The position numbers were made by a program, and so were the translations under genes. Shown here piece after piece: positions 11,883 through 22,355 of a stretch of 64,000 nucleotides of DNA (position 1 is the first letter of the stretch; each line of letters starts with the position of its first letter). This DNA comes from Planococcus citri (lineage: Eukaryota > Arthropoda > Insecta > Hemiptera > Pseudococcidae): NCBI RefSeq assembly GCF_950023065.1, contig NC_088678.1:34648580-34712579 (forward strand), given 5' to 3'. The notes below the pieces were generated by a model, which worked only from the letters and a program-made list of their open reading frames with translations, was not told the origin of the DNA and searched no databases.

Positions 11883-12225
11883 CACAGTGGGCTGTGAGCA
11901 CCCTCAAAACGGGCGTAATTCAAAAACTTACAATGAACCCTAAAAAAATGGTATAATGATACCCTCCCTTATGTTTTTGGGGTCGCAGAATACGAATTTG
12001 ACAATATTTTTTTTGTAGGGGTGGGGGGTGAGGGGGTTAGGGGAGCGAAAAATTCAAAATTTGACTATAATGATGTGTGATATGTCGAAATGTATGTTTT
12101 TGAGGGTGTAGATCACGAATCTGACAATATTTTTTTCATAGGGGTCAATGGTGGGGGCTGAAGGGGGTGAAAACGGTGAAAAATTCAAAATTTGACTATA
12201 ATGATGTGTGATATGTCGAAATGTA
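11883..12225. repeat. Left arm of the large palindrome
   Basis: This arm is inverted relative to 12864-13205 and nearly identical over its whole length, including fine details such as the GGGTCGCAGAATACGAATTT segment and the GGTATAATGATACCCTCCC segment. It holds two copies of the roughly 125-bp unit in the orientation opposite to the right arm. Confidence 0.85.
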
Positions 12226-12610
12226 CCGAATATGAATAATTCAACTAAAAGTGAGTAATTTTCATCAATTTACTCGATTTTAGTTGTTATAAAGTAATTA
12301 TAGAGGTATAATTTACGTTGAAACTCCGTTTTTTGCCTACTCTGCTGCATAAATATCAATAGAAAAAATTTTTGCACGTAGATGCACGGGAAATTCCAGT
12401 GGCTGGTAATACTTAAGATAGTGTATTACAAGATGTTAATTGCCATTTTTGCCCTAAAGTGCCCCCGCGACCTCCACAGTCGATTATAGTGAAAAATCTT
12501 GGTGAATTTCGTTGAAATGTGACAAATTTTTTCTTCCAGGGACTTTGACGGCTCCCCAATAGAAAATTCTTCATCCCCCACCCTTCACCCCTTCTACACC
12601 CTCGAAAACG

Positions 12611-13117
12611 TACATTTTGACATATCACACGTTATTATGGTCAAATTTTGAATGTTTCACCATTTTTACCCCCTTCATCCCCCACCATTCACCCCTACGA
12701 AAAAAATATTGTCAAATTCGTGATCTACACCCTCAAAAACATACAATTCGATATATCACACATCATTATGGTCAAAATTTGAATTTTTCACCCCCTTCAT
12801 CCCCCACCATTAACCCCTACGAAAAAAATATTGTCAAATTCGTGATCTACAACCTCGAAAACATACATTTCGACATATCACACATTATTATAGTCAAATT
12901 TTGAATTTTTAAACATTTTCACCCCCTCAGCCCCCACCATTGACCCCTATGAAAAAAATATTGTCAGATTCGTGATCTACACCCTCAAAAACATACATTT
13001 CGACATATCACACATCATTATAGTCAAATTTTGAATTTTTCGCTCCCCTAACCCCCTCACCCCCCACCCCTACAAAAAAAATATTGTCAAATTCGTATTC
13101 TGCGACCCCAAAAACAT
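12611..13117. repeat. Four tandem copies of a roughly 125-bp unit
   Basis: Units start at about 12611, 12742, 12864 and 12994. Each runs from TACATTTCGACATATCACAC through a C-rich centre (CCCCCACCATT-ACCCCTA) to ATATTGTCAAATTCGTGATC and a CCTCAAAAACA end. A partial unit precedes at about 12555. Units 3 and 4 form most of the palindrome's right arm. The open frame 12617-12904 arises from the repeat period and is not a gene. Confidence 0.85.
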
Positions 13118-13205
13118 AAGGGAGGGTATCATTATACCATTTTTTTAGGGTTCATTATAAGTTTTTGAATTACGCCCGTTTTGAGGGTGCTCACAGCCCA
13201 CTGTG
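12864..13205. repeat. Right arm of the large palindrome
   Basis: This is the inverted partner of 11883-12225. The spacer between arms is about 640 bp and includes two further tandem units on the right side only, so the palindrome is asymmetric in copy number. Confidence 0.85.
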
Positions 13206-13692
13206 CGTCACACATATGTGACATCGTTTTCATTCTCTTCTAGGGCGATTTTATCTGTATTGGGCTATCAAAACGTTTCAAGTTGTACACCATTGGGCAG
13301 TGTATACCCAGACAAGACTTCTTGTGGTTTGGGTCGACGCAGTGTTACCAACATCCAGTAAAAAAAAAAAAATTATTTTTTTTTCTTGATTTTTTTTTTC
13401 TTTTTGTTACAATTTTGATTCGAATGGTAACTTTTATGTTTCAAAACAGCTGTTAGTGATTTTAACGTAATTTTCGAGTTGATAATAACAGCTGGGAACG
13501 TATTACTTTCTCATACTTACGTGTTGAAAAAAAAAAAGAAACTGATTGAATTATTTGTAAAACAGAAGTATTTTGCAAAAACTGAATTTGCAGTACCAAA
13601 ATAATCATAAATAAAATTGTTTCAACTCGAAATTAATTATTATTTCTATGAAAACATAATTGTGACTCAATTTTAGGTTATGGTTGCCCAAT

Positions 13693-13708
13693 GTCACACA
13701 TGTGTGAC
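13693..13708. repeat. Perfect 16-bp palindrome inside the piggyBac-like element
   Basis: GTCACACATGTGTGAC is self-complementary. Variants GTCACACATATGTGAC occur at 11837-11852 and 13207-13222, each near an element end or arm end. Their placement suggests a transposase- or host-protein-binding word, but that is inference. Confidence 0.8.
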
Positions 13709-13852
13709 GTGGGTCAAAAAAGGGGTGGGGAGCATCTTTTTGACCAAATTTCACATTATCCTATTTCTGTACACCATTATAGGGCAAAAAACGTAAAAAA
13801 CTGGGTTGGGCCACAGGAAGCTTTTCTATCTCAGCTGTCGGGAGCGAAAGGG

Positions 13853-14661
13853 TTGGTAATTTTTTATTGGAACATGAGAATTCATATGATTCGAAAAATT
13901 GAGGATTCTGGAGAGAGTAGGAAATCAAAATGACAGCCAAGTTACCAAGTATTAAGCATCCTCAAAAAATTGTTCTGGCCTCCGAATCGTATTTTATCCA
14001 AAATCACATTGCAATCAAATTTGATGAAATTTAAATCCAATTTATGCAAAGAAAACACTGTTTAAAAATGGATCTTTTTTCATGAAATTTGATCATAGAA
14101 GAGATAAAGAAAAGATCGCAATCTGAATCTAATCTGATATTTTTTAAAACCTATTTTTAGCGAATGTATGACAAAATCTTCACGAAAAATTGAATTTACA
14201 CAATTCGATCAGAATTATTTTAAAAAGTGCAGCAATTGGGGTATTTTGACAGCTTCTGAACACATAATCCAAAGTTAGTTTTTTCAAATTTAAATTTTAA
14301 ATGGCAGAAAAGTCCCACAAAACTACAATCTCCCCCCTCCCCCTTATAACCACTGGTAGAAGGGTGAGAGGTTCACAAAATTTCTATCGTAGGTACGTTT
14401 TTAGTGAATGGGAAGAAGAGTGACAGAAATGCTGCATAAGTAGGTACCTAACAATGTTAAACTTTGGAAGAAACCCCCCTTTAAAAAATAAGAAAAAAAA
14501 AAAGAAATGGCATGTAATTCGAGGGTGTTCCGAGAATCGTCTGCCAAAATTCAACTATAGGTAGTACCATGATTGGTTGTCTATCTTGTGAATTGAAGGA
14601 GCTACGTGCTTCGCAAAATTCAAAATTTACTAATTTTGAAAAAAATCATCAAAAGTAAGGA
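13853..14661. other. Gene-free AT-rich stretch
   Basis: No coding, RNA or bounded repeat feature was recognised. Low-complexity A/T runs and one pyrimidine-rich segment near 14330-14345 are present. Confidence 0.45.
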
Positions 14662-15222
14662 AATGTTTAAATCATTTAAATGATGCCCATAACCCAAAGT
14701 ACTCGAGTGGACACTGGACAAACAAGAAATGTTATGACAAATTTACTATCTTCAAAATTTAAGGGGCAAACTCGATTCAAAATTTCCAAATTTGGAATGA
14801 TGCAAATTGTAACGATTCCAAATTTTCGAATTGTGTTCGCACCTTTGAGTATAAATATAATGATGATATGGAGGGATAAAAACCCATGTTTTTCGCATAT
14901 GTACGGTTTCACCTGCAGAGCGCGCAGAACGTGGTCATTCGCGTACCCAAACAAGAGAATTCGGGTGACGAGGAGTGAAGAGTCTCCACTTCCTTCACTC
15001 CTCGTCACCCGAATTCTCATGTCTGGGTACGCGAATGACCACGTTCAGAGCGCTCTAGAAGTGAACCTCTGAAGCTGCGTTTTTATCTCTCCATATCATC
15101 ATTATATTTATACTCAAAGGTTCGCACTTCAGTTTTGAAGATAGACAAATTTTTCATAAAATACAAGTAACATTTTTTGTTCGTCTATTTGAGCACTATG
15201 GGTTATTCAAGTCATTTCAATG
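14662..15222. repeat. Foldback repeat copy A with a younger nested palindrome
   Basis: The outer arms are diverged inverted copies. The left has ATCATTTAAATGATG, an ATGACAAATTTACTATC-like word and a GGGCAAACTCGATTC-like word. The right has matching complements down to TCATTTCAATGATG. Inside them lies a much better conserved inverted repeat from about 14841 to 15125. It has termini ACCTTTGAGTATAAATATAA (left) and the complement (right), and inner arms sharing GAATTCGGGTGACGAGGAGT and GAACGTGGTCATTCGCGTAC. The centre is near 14990. The long open frames on both strands here (14680-15072 plus, 14676-15020 minus) result from the palindrome and are not genes. Confidence 0.75.
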
Positions 15223-15339
15223 ATGCAAACATTTTATTACTAGGTACATCTGTAGTTAAATTGAAAAAGTTACACCATTTTTGGACAAAAATTCACCAAT
15301 TTTGAAAAATTCGCCAAAAATAAAAAATTTTTTGGATCA

Positions 15340-15600
15340 TTTAAGTGACTTCATCAACTCATAGTAGGTACACATTTGAGTGAATGAACAAGAAAAGTTA
15401 TTATCATATGACAAATTGTCTACCTTTAAAATTGAAGGCGCAAACTTGATTTGAAAATTTAAAATTTTCAAAATCTAGGGTACGACAGAAATTTTGAATC
15501 GAGTTTGCTTCTTCAATTTTGAAGATTAGCAATTTGTCATAGTAACATTTTTTCGTTCGTATCCTCGAGTAAAGGTACATACTATCTCGAGTTGAATTTT
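15340..15600. repeat. Foldback repeat copy B
   Basis: A second copy of the outer foldback of copy A. ATCATTTAAGTGACTTCATC, ATGACAAATTGTCTACCTTT and GGCGCAAACTTGATT on the left are mirrored by TTGAATCGAGTTTGC, AATTTGTCATAGTAACATTT and TCGAGTAAAG on the right. Its loop is short and lacks the nested palindrome of copy A, which supports a separate insertion into A. The frames 15404-15634 and 15526-15783 (minus) overlap this repeat. Confidence 0.65.
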
Positions 15601-16886
15601 GGCGCACGATTCCCGGAATACCTGTATAACCCACATTTTATAAAAATAAAAACATGTAGGTAGGTACCTACGAGTAATTAAGAAAACTTGTAACGTTTTG
15701 TGATGCATGAACATTTTTTTGCCTAGTCTTCCACTCAAAAGAAACTTTTTCGCCACTTTCGAAAAAAAATCCAGGATATGCAATTTTTTTTATTGCTATT
15801 TTGCTCCAACTTAATGTAAGTTCATGTAGATGATCGCCCTATAGAAAAATAGCAAAAATAGATGTTCGCAATATTACTCAACGTTTTGAAAAACCGTTCG
15901 ATAAATTTATAAAATTAAAATCAATTTCCTTCTTCCATGAATTTAATTTTAGGAAATTTCCTGTTATAAAACGATGGAAAATTTCCACGCCAAATACTGA
16001 AAAAAAAAATAATAAAATAACACAGAAACTTGAGTTACCTTGCTGATGATGTCTTTTAGTTTGAGGTAAAAACTTGACCAATTTAATTTCGCCCACCTGA
16101 CAACTAAATACCTAGTTGTTGAACTTCCTTTGTGCTGAAACTAGCGCTTCAACTTATTTATTTTATCTGACTGATCAAAAGTGTCTCTTTGAATAAATTG
16201 AATTCAAGTTACATTTAAAGCTTACCCACCGGTATTTTCCATATTTTGCCGAAAGAAAATTTACTCAACTAGAATGTTGTTACAGCTGAAAACTAAAAAG
16301 TTTTCTAAAAGACGAATTTTATTTCACACCTAATGAAAAAAAAAAAGAAATAAGAAAAGAATTAACCCAGTACACCGCCGATGAAGAAAAAAAATGAATA
16401 TAAAAAGAATAATAAAAAAAAAAACTACTTCGAAATAGAATTTTTGTACGAAACGGCAATACCAGCCTTCATAACGAAATCGAATTTCCAAATAAACTTT
16501 AGTTCATCTTACGAAACCCTGGCCAAGCGTTCCAGATAGTGAAAGCCAGAAAAGAATGATTCTTCACTTCGATTTCAACCCCGACCTTACATCTGTATGT
16601 CTTTGTTTTGGCGTTAAGAAAAGAGTACAGAGAGATGTGTACCCTTCTTTGGGCCATTTATCTAGCGGGTTTAAATTTTTCTTGGCACGTCTTCAAGTGA
16701 GACGTAAAGGAAATAGGAAAAAGTGGTGCAAACTTTGCGAAATCCTAACCCCTTTTCTAAACCGCCACATAGAAGGAGGCGCCTTTAAATTAATTACGGA
16801 AAATTCGCGGTTTAATCCGATCAAGTTCGACATCTTTTTTGTTTTTTTGCTGCCCTCTTTTTCGTTGTTGGTACCTTTCTTTTTTC

Positions 16887-16931
16887 TTCTTTCTCTCTCT
16901 CTCTCTCTCTCTTTTTTTTTTTTACTTTCAG
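16887..16931 (+). repeat. CT microsatellite and T-run followed by AG
   Basis: A (TC)n run merges into a T run and ends TTTACTTTCAG/CAC. It looks like a polypyrimidine tract with an acceptor-type AG, but no exon of recognisable coding character follows, so I list it only as a microsatellite. Confidence 0.6.
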
Positions 16932-17142
16932 CACTTCGTATATAGTGTAGGTACTTTCGATATAGGTGTAATAAAATTAAAGTCTTTTTATATCTATTAT
17001 CGTCGAAGCGTAAACGTTAATCTGACGATTACCTGTGAAGGGATTTTTTGGCATGACGACTTATCACATCTCACAGATTGTACCCTAAATTTTGTCCGTT
17101 CACCACTTGGCAGTATTTGACGCCTTTTTTGATACTTTTATC

Positions 17143-17163
17143 GTTGCTGCTGCTGCTGCTGCT
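17143..17163. repeat. GCT trinucleotide repeat
   Basis: About six tandem GCT/TGC triplets (GTTGCTGCTGCTGCTGCTGC). In the frame of 17092-17307 this reads poly-alanine, but that frame has no other gene-like feature. Confidence 0.8.
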
Positions 17164-18130
17164 ATGTTCCATAGTGTTTCGACGCGGATAGAAAAATTAG
17201 CGTATCAAATTGACATATACTTCGAAATTGACTTATACAAGGAAATTCTTTTTGTGTTGCTGTTCTACAATGACGAGAAACATTTTGAATTTTATGCGAT
17301 ATTTTAAAGAGAACACTATTATTCCATTATTGGCTCTTTGTTCGTCGAAATCGGATTTAAAAGACAGCCAGTCGGTATTATCGTTTATTTGCCAGCCATG
17401 TTCCGTATAATCGTTCACTTATTGCTGCGAGATATTTTTCGAAAATTATATATCTTTCTTTTACTATACATAGTACACGGTATCTGGTGGGTACGTTGCG
17501 CCTCATCTCTTTCCAAACCTTCTGTTCGTTTTTCTCAACGTACACATCACGCTATAAAATATTCTACCGATACATTTATCATCGTACGCGAAAAATCCTC
17601 AATTTCCTACAAGCTGCTGACGCATTATATCTTATATATGTGATGAAATGTGTTTTAATTTCTCGTCGAATCCATTCCTAAACCGATGACGTGCCAACAG
17701 ACAGACGTTTAATGCCAGGAAAAAGATTTAAACAATGAGATATTTTTCACTTAGAAAAACATCCATATTTTTTATTCGAGTCAACTAAGAAGTTGAAAAT
17801 TTATCCAGGACAATGAAATGCTAGAAAAATTACTTACAAGGGAAGTATCCCTAACGAAATAAAAAATTTTCAACAAAATTAAAGGGAATCAAAACAGGAC
17901 CACAGAATACGCCATCAGAGAAAATTTTAAGGGCCATGTAATAGTGAGAGTGAGAAAGACTGATAGAAGAATAGGTTATGATTATGACTTTGTATGAGAA
18001 GAATCCTAATAATTTTGTGATAGGCGAATTCCAAGAAATATTTGTTATAGTGTGAATATTTCCTGGGTGCCTGCTTAGCTCGAGATGGAGAGACTTAGTC
18101 AATCAACTTCACTATTCACTTAGAAACAAT

Positions 18131-18717
18131 CCTTGGTTACCTTTTTAATCAAAACGAAATGATAACTCAAGGAGCAATAATTATGTATGTATAATAATTT
18201 TACCAGAAATAAATATACAACAATTATTGAGATATGTGTACCAAATAATTATACTTAACAAAAATAACTATTCTGTATTGCCATGATGTTACAATGGCAG
18301 CAGCATAATCTGCCAGGATTATGCAGATGTCTTAAAACGTTCACGAGTAGATCTAGTCAGATTTGGTAAAAGCAGTATAAAACAATAAGAGCTAAATTAC
18401 AACAGCATCTTTAAATTGAGTAGATCAATTTATGGGTGATTAACACATCGTCATCCATAGATTGATACAATTACACTTAACGATAAAATTTATGTAATTA
18501 AGAGTAATTGCGGGTGCACTCAACCCTGTATAAAAGGTTCTACAATTACCTGAGGAGATGGAGTACATTTCTAAATTAACTGTTCAGGTTGCCTGCCTCT
18601 CCCTGGCGACCCCAATAATAGTCGCTTCGGCCGGTATGCTTAAAAGACTCATTTTTGTAAGGATAGTATCTCAGATTTCCGGATAAATCTGGATAATAAC
18701 CAAAAAAGTACTACGAT
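18131..18717 (+). other. Possible LTR-like segment, unresolved
   Basis: From TGTTACAATGGCAGCAGC near 18288 the sequence is non-repetitive with two TATAAAA-type boxes (near 18375 and 18531). It ends near a TGGCGACC word at 18601, similar to the primer-binding site used by some insect gypsy-group retrotransposons. No matching second LTR, no clear CA terminus and no gag or pol remnant was found, so this is a weak suggestion only. Confidence 0.15.
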
Positions 18718-19980
18718 CTTACGAGGAAATTAATGAAGTATCACGTTATTTAAAATAGTACATACCTACGTCTGTACGGGGTAATTCTCAAAAAAAGTTT
18801 AAAAATCATGTAACTGGTGGTTTACTTGAATACTATTGACAATTGAAATTGTTTTCAGTGGTATTGTGTAGATACCAACTCAGGCATCGCGTGCATATAG
18901 TTTAACGGCCCCAACCTCCCCTTCACTATGGGTCAAGTCCCCCCAAACCCTGAAAACTCCATCATCGTGGCCTGTAACCACTTAAATTTTTCAACTTCAT
19001 CTTCAAAAACAAATTACACTATCACTTTTTCTAAAAAAAAAAAAAAAAAAATGGTACATTATTATTACATGATATGAGAGTAAATGACAGAACTGATATA
19101 ATTTTTTGGAATGATACTTATACCCTGAAACCGAGGTCATAAAGTGATGTAACCAGTTTTTGGTCCATCGCCGTGGCCAATTTTTGTTAATTTTTTTCTG
19201 GCTCTCCTATTCAATTTTTTAAAAGGTGAAATGGCTACACTGTATTGTTTTAGTTAGTGATAGTAGTGCTGCACCCATTTCAAATTCATCAAGCAAATGC
19301 AGTTAACCAGTCTGTAAATTGTAATCTGTGAAAATTGTACTGATTTCCTTTTTTCGGATCCATCGCCGTGCCTTATCATTCTCACGTTTAAAAGAGACAT
19401 TTTTTTCTCGAAAAAAAAAGAAAATATTCAAATAGTAAGTACTTGATGACCACAACTTTGAAAATTGAAAAATTATTGATTCTATTACTGGTAAAACAAA
19501 TTTTAGTTCTTTTTTTCTTACGTCGTGGATAGTACAGTTTGGTATTTCGTCGTGGCTATCATGATTTTTTTGTCCACGGCGAAGGAAAGTACCTACCTTA
19601 TCATCTATGTTTGAATACTCCCATTAAAATGAACCTGGTGCCTACTTGATGAACTTTTTGTGAGCTAAAGCTACTAATAACTGCTCCAGTTATACCTATA
19701 CCTACCCAAAAGTAGTGAACAGCCTTTTTTTTTCAACATGTGACACCAATTTTTTTAAAGCCTCTCCCCCGCCCCTATTGAAGATGACTTGGGCCTGAAG
19801 TCATTTTTGAGGTCCTGGGTATGCCTAGAATCAAGTCCCTTTTGAAAAATATTCAAAAAAAGGTTTTCATTTTCGAAAAATTTTAGCACTGAAATTTAAA
19901 CTTTTTTTGAGAATTACCTACCCTACGAGGGATTACCAACGTGACACGTTATAAGTTCAAAATTACCATCTACGGATGGG
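18718..19980. mobile_element. 1.14-kb segment with 23-bp inverted termini between 60-bp direct repeats
   Basis: Perfect inverted repeats (GTAATTCTCAAAAAAAGTTT plus three more bases) occupy 18781-18803 and 19895-19917. Just outside, 18718-18780 and 19922-19980 are imperfect direct repeats sharing TACGAGG, a TTA word, CACGTTAT and CTACG in order. The interior repeats a CATCGCCGTGG-like word (near 19168, 19368 and, as GTCGTGG, 19523 and 19547; complement near 19575). No coding remnant was seen. A 60-bp direct repeat is too long for a target duplication, so either a tandem repeat was invaded or recombination was involved. Confidence 0.5.
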
Positions 19981-20569
19981 TACATCGAATGTGTGGTTTC
20001 CAGAGAGCCGAGGCAGGGCTCCCTGGTCACCTATTTAGCTGGTTGAGCTTAAGAGGAAACTATTGCGAACTGTTCCATCAGAAGACTGATTTTTTTGCGT
20101 AATCTTGCCTAAGGTCGGCAAGATCATAAAACTAAGTTGAGGAGAAATTACGTTGAAGACACCTACAGGCGGTCAGGGCAGTCCTGCTCATCACAGCCGA
20201 AGTTCATTTTTTGATTTTTGGCAAATTTTTAAAAATTCAAATTTGGCTTAAGTAGGTACCTATTTTTTTTAAATAAACAAACCTATTTGGAATTTTCAGC
20301 TTTTTTAAAAAGAATACCTACTAATCCAATATGTATGAAAACCGGATTCGAATATAGAGAAAAAAAATCCTCTAAAACGAGAAAAAAAATTCTGTTCATA
20401 GACACCGAACATTGGTTAAAAACATTCCTGAAGAATACTACATGTCGAAAATTTTGACACGTGTTCGAATTTTAAAAAAAATCTCGGTATCCGAGTCGAA
20501 TATAATTTGACAAAAAATCCACCCTTCTGATATTTTCCAATGAAATAAATCTTATCGTTGTACGTAAAA
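19981..20569. other. Gene-free stretch
   Basis: About 19980-20195 is less AT-rich but has no recognisable coding sense. It contains a perfect 8-bp hairpin ATCTTGCC/GGCAAGAT (20102-20123). About 20200-20240 is a member of the dispersed AAGTTCATTTTTGGATTT family. Confidence 0.4.
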
Positions 20570-21300
20570 AAAAAAGCACTAGCGAAACGCATTATCCAGA
20601 AAGATACGCGGCGGCTTGCTTAATTTTTTTTATTTTGCTTCTCGATTAAAATGAAAATTTTTTGAATTTATCACGACAGCAAGCTGGATTGTATCTTTTC
20701 CGCTTCATAGACGCATCTGTTTCAATGCTGCTAAAATAAGCTTTTTCGTTATACCGGCGCTCGGCTCTCGGGCTCTCTTCTCTCCCAACGATACATTTTT
20801 CCTTTACTCGTCCCTTGGTGTTGCAAAGTTACCCTTTCGTGTTCACTCTCTACCCTTATAATCTAAGGAAAATGGAATTGTAATTAAGGTTAATTCATCA
20901 TTTTTCTCGACAACGGTAAATTACCGCATTTTTTACTTTCGCACCGCGCTGCCGTCGCTTCGTCGCTCATCGAGTCGTCCTCTCTCGCAAAGGCGTACGA
21001 ATTTTACGCTCTTCAAAGGCCGCATTCCGTTGGTCTGCCTAACAAAAGGCAGCGATGTTTGTCGAGTTTTATGTCATTTCATTTCGGCGCGATATGATGC
21101 TGCGAAGCTGCGTTTGCATTGAATAAAACGATCAACAGTCGTATGGACGCGAATAGTTTTATTTTTAGGCTGGATTGCTGAACGTGTTGTGTAGGTGTAG
21201 AATGTCTGTATGCATTCTCTTTTTCTCCTATCAATATCCAGTTTGGTTATGAGTGAGATAGGTAGGTACATACTAGTGAATAAGATTCATGCATAAAAGA
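20570..21300. other. CpG-richer single-copy segment, possibly regulatory
   Basis: The segment is visibly richer in CpG than its surroundings (CCGGCGCTCGG near 20753, GCACCGCGCTGCCGTCGC near 20941) and is not repetitive within the window. It has CT-rich tracts and TAATTAAGG-type words. No open frame shows coding character. It could be a conserved non-coding or promoter-proximal segment. Only cross-species conservation would tell. Confidence 0.25.
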
Positions 21301-22355
21301 TATGTTTTGATTCAAAATTTCTAAACCAGTAGGGGTTCGATCAACTTGATGAAAAAAAATTCTGATGGAGGATAGAAGACTTCACGACATTCTCCAAAAC
21401 TGAATTTAAGCTACCGAATTGGAAAATTTTATAACTGAATTTCATTGTGATAGGAAAAGTTTTGAACTCTGAAATTTACTGTGAAAGCCAATTTTCAAGT
21501 CAGTATACCTAAACAAAAAAAAATGAGATCATTAATACCTACTTATCTGAGTTTTTCTGGTGATTTTCTACGAATGCTCATCCTCAGACTATCAGAAAGG
21601 AGTGACCTCAACTTACAGAATTTTTGAATTAGACAAATCTAAAACGAAACAGCTCATAAAAATACACCACCAGCCAAAATTTCAGGAGCTGAAGTGTACT
21701 TTCGAATTTTTGGTAAAGGAGGAGTCCCGATAAGGCCATTTTTTGGCCCCACGACAGTTATCGAATGGACCACTCTTAAAATATTGTAATAAATATCCAA
21801 AATACGAATCGGTGGTTGGTTACTTTTTGGGTTCCAGGGGTTCCCAAAGTTGTGATTTCAAAAAGAATTTTAGGAACCACTGAATATTATTTTCAAAAAC
21901 TTTTTTAGCGTAATATATCTGTTTGAACTTGATGAACGTTATGCGAGGTGATTTTCCTATTTTCGACCCTCATGGGCACAAATGGGGCGGGTTGATTTTT
22001 GAAAAATTTTGGAACCACCATTTTGAATCTACTCCTTTGAGCCCCCCTGACCAAATTTTGAGCTTAATAAAATTTTCCGCTAGTACTCAAAAATCCAGTT
22101 TTCCATTTTTTCGCTATTTCGAAATTTTGGGAACCCCTGGAAAACTAGAAACCTGCGATTTGCGCCAAACGTAACGTTTTGAGGTATATATTCAATTATC
22201 TTAATGAAAAGTTTAATTAAGCTCCCTGTATATTCGTAATTTTGAATCCTTTTTTTAGAGACCCCCACTTTAGGCAGACACCCCTAAAAAAGGTGTAAAA
22301 GCAAATTTTTACAAATGAATTGAAGAATTTACATTTGAATCACACTGGCAAGTGC
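21301..22355. other. Gene-free stretch with a dispersed repeat
   Basis: About 21655-21720 holds a member of the dispersed family that begins AATACACCACCAG and continues with an AAAATTTCA word and TTTTTGG. The frames 21923-22174 (plus) and 22080-22268 (minus) overlap each other and show no family features. Confidence 0.4.

Larger units (their letters stand above)
11821..13852. mobile_element. piggyBac-like non-autonomous element, 2.03 kb, foldback interior
   Basis: The element begins CCCTTTCGCTCCCGA at 11821, directly after TTAA (11817-11820), and ends with the exact complement TCGGGAGCGAAAGGG at 13852. Termini starting CCCT next to TTAA are the hallmark of piggyBac-type transposons. The right flank reads TTGG rather than TTAA, so one copy of the target site is mutated or the assignment is imperfect. 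No transposase remnant was seen. Inside, arms of about 343 bp (11883-12225 and 12864-13205) are near-perfect inverted copies. They are built from tandem units of about 125 bp. Short palindromes of the form GTCACACATATGTGAC or GTCACACATGTGTGAC sit near both ends and at the arm boundary. It would have to be mobilised in trans. Confidence 0.7.
15601..18130. other. Unique-looking gene-free stretch with microsatellites
   Basis: Nothing with family homology was recognised. The longest frame, 16556-16945 (plus, 129 codons), ends in translated CT-repeat and T-run sequence (poly Ser-Leu/Phe) and matches no family I know. Compositionally 16400-17650 is richer in CpG than the repeat blocks. Confidence 0.4.

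Noticed and set aside
12617..12904. 95-codon frame as a repeat protein
   Set aside because: It follows the 125-bp DNA repeat of a non-autonomous transposon and has no start or codon-use support.
12611..13117. CRISPR array
   Set aside because: Units are about 125 bp of continuous tandem repeat with no unique spacers, within eukaryotic transposon DNA.
14676..15072. Two long overlapping frames on opposite strands as genes
   Set aside because: They fall on a near-perfect palindrome, so openness and peptide similarity on both strands follow from self-complementarity.
16556..16945. 129-codon frame as a membrane protein gene
   Set aside because: The hydrophobic tail is translated CT-repeat and T-run. 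The remainder matches no family I recognise and has no splice or promoter support.
18288..18620. Solo LTR with gypsy-type primer-binding site
   Set aside because: There is no paired LTR, no target duplication and no convincing TG/CA boundaries. Kept only as a low-confidence note.
20102..20123. Rho-independent terminator (hairpin ATCTTGCC/GGCAAGAT)
   Set aside because: There is no adjacent T-run, gene or bacterial context. An 8-bp hairpin is expected by chance in 64 kb.
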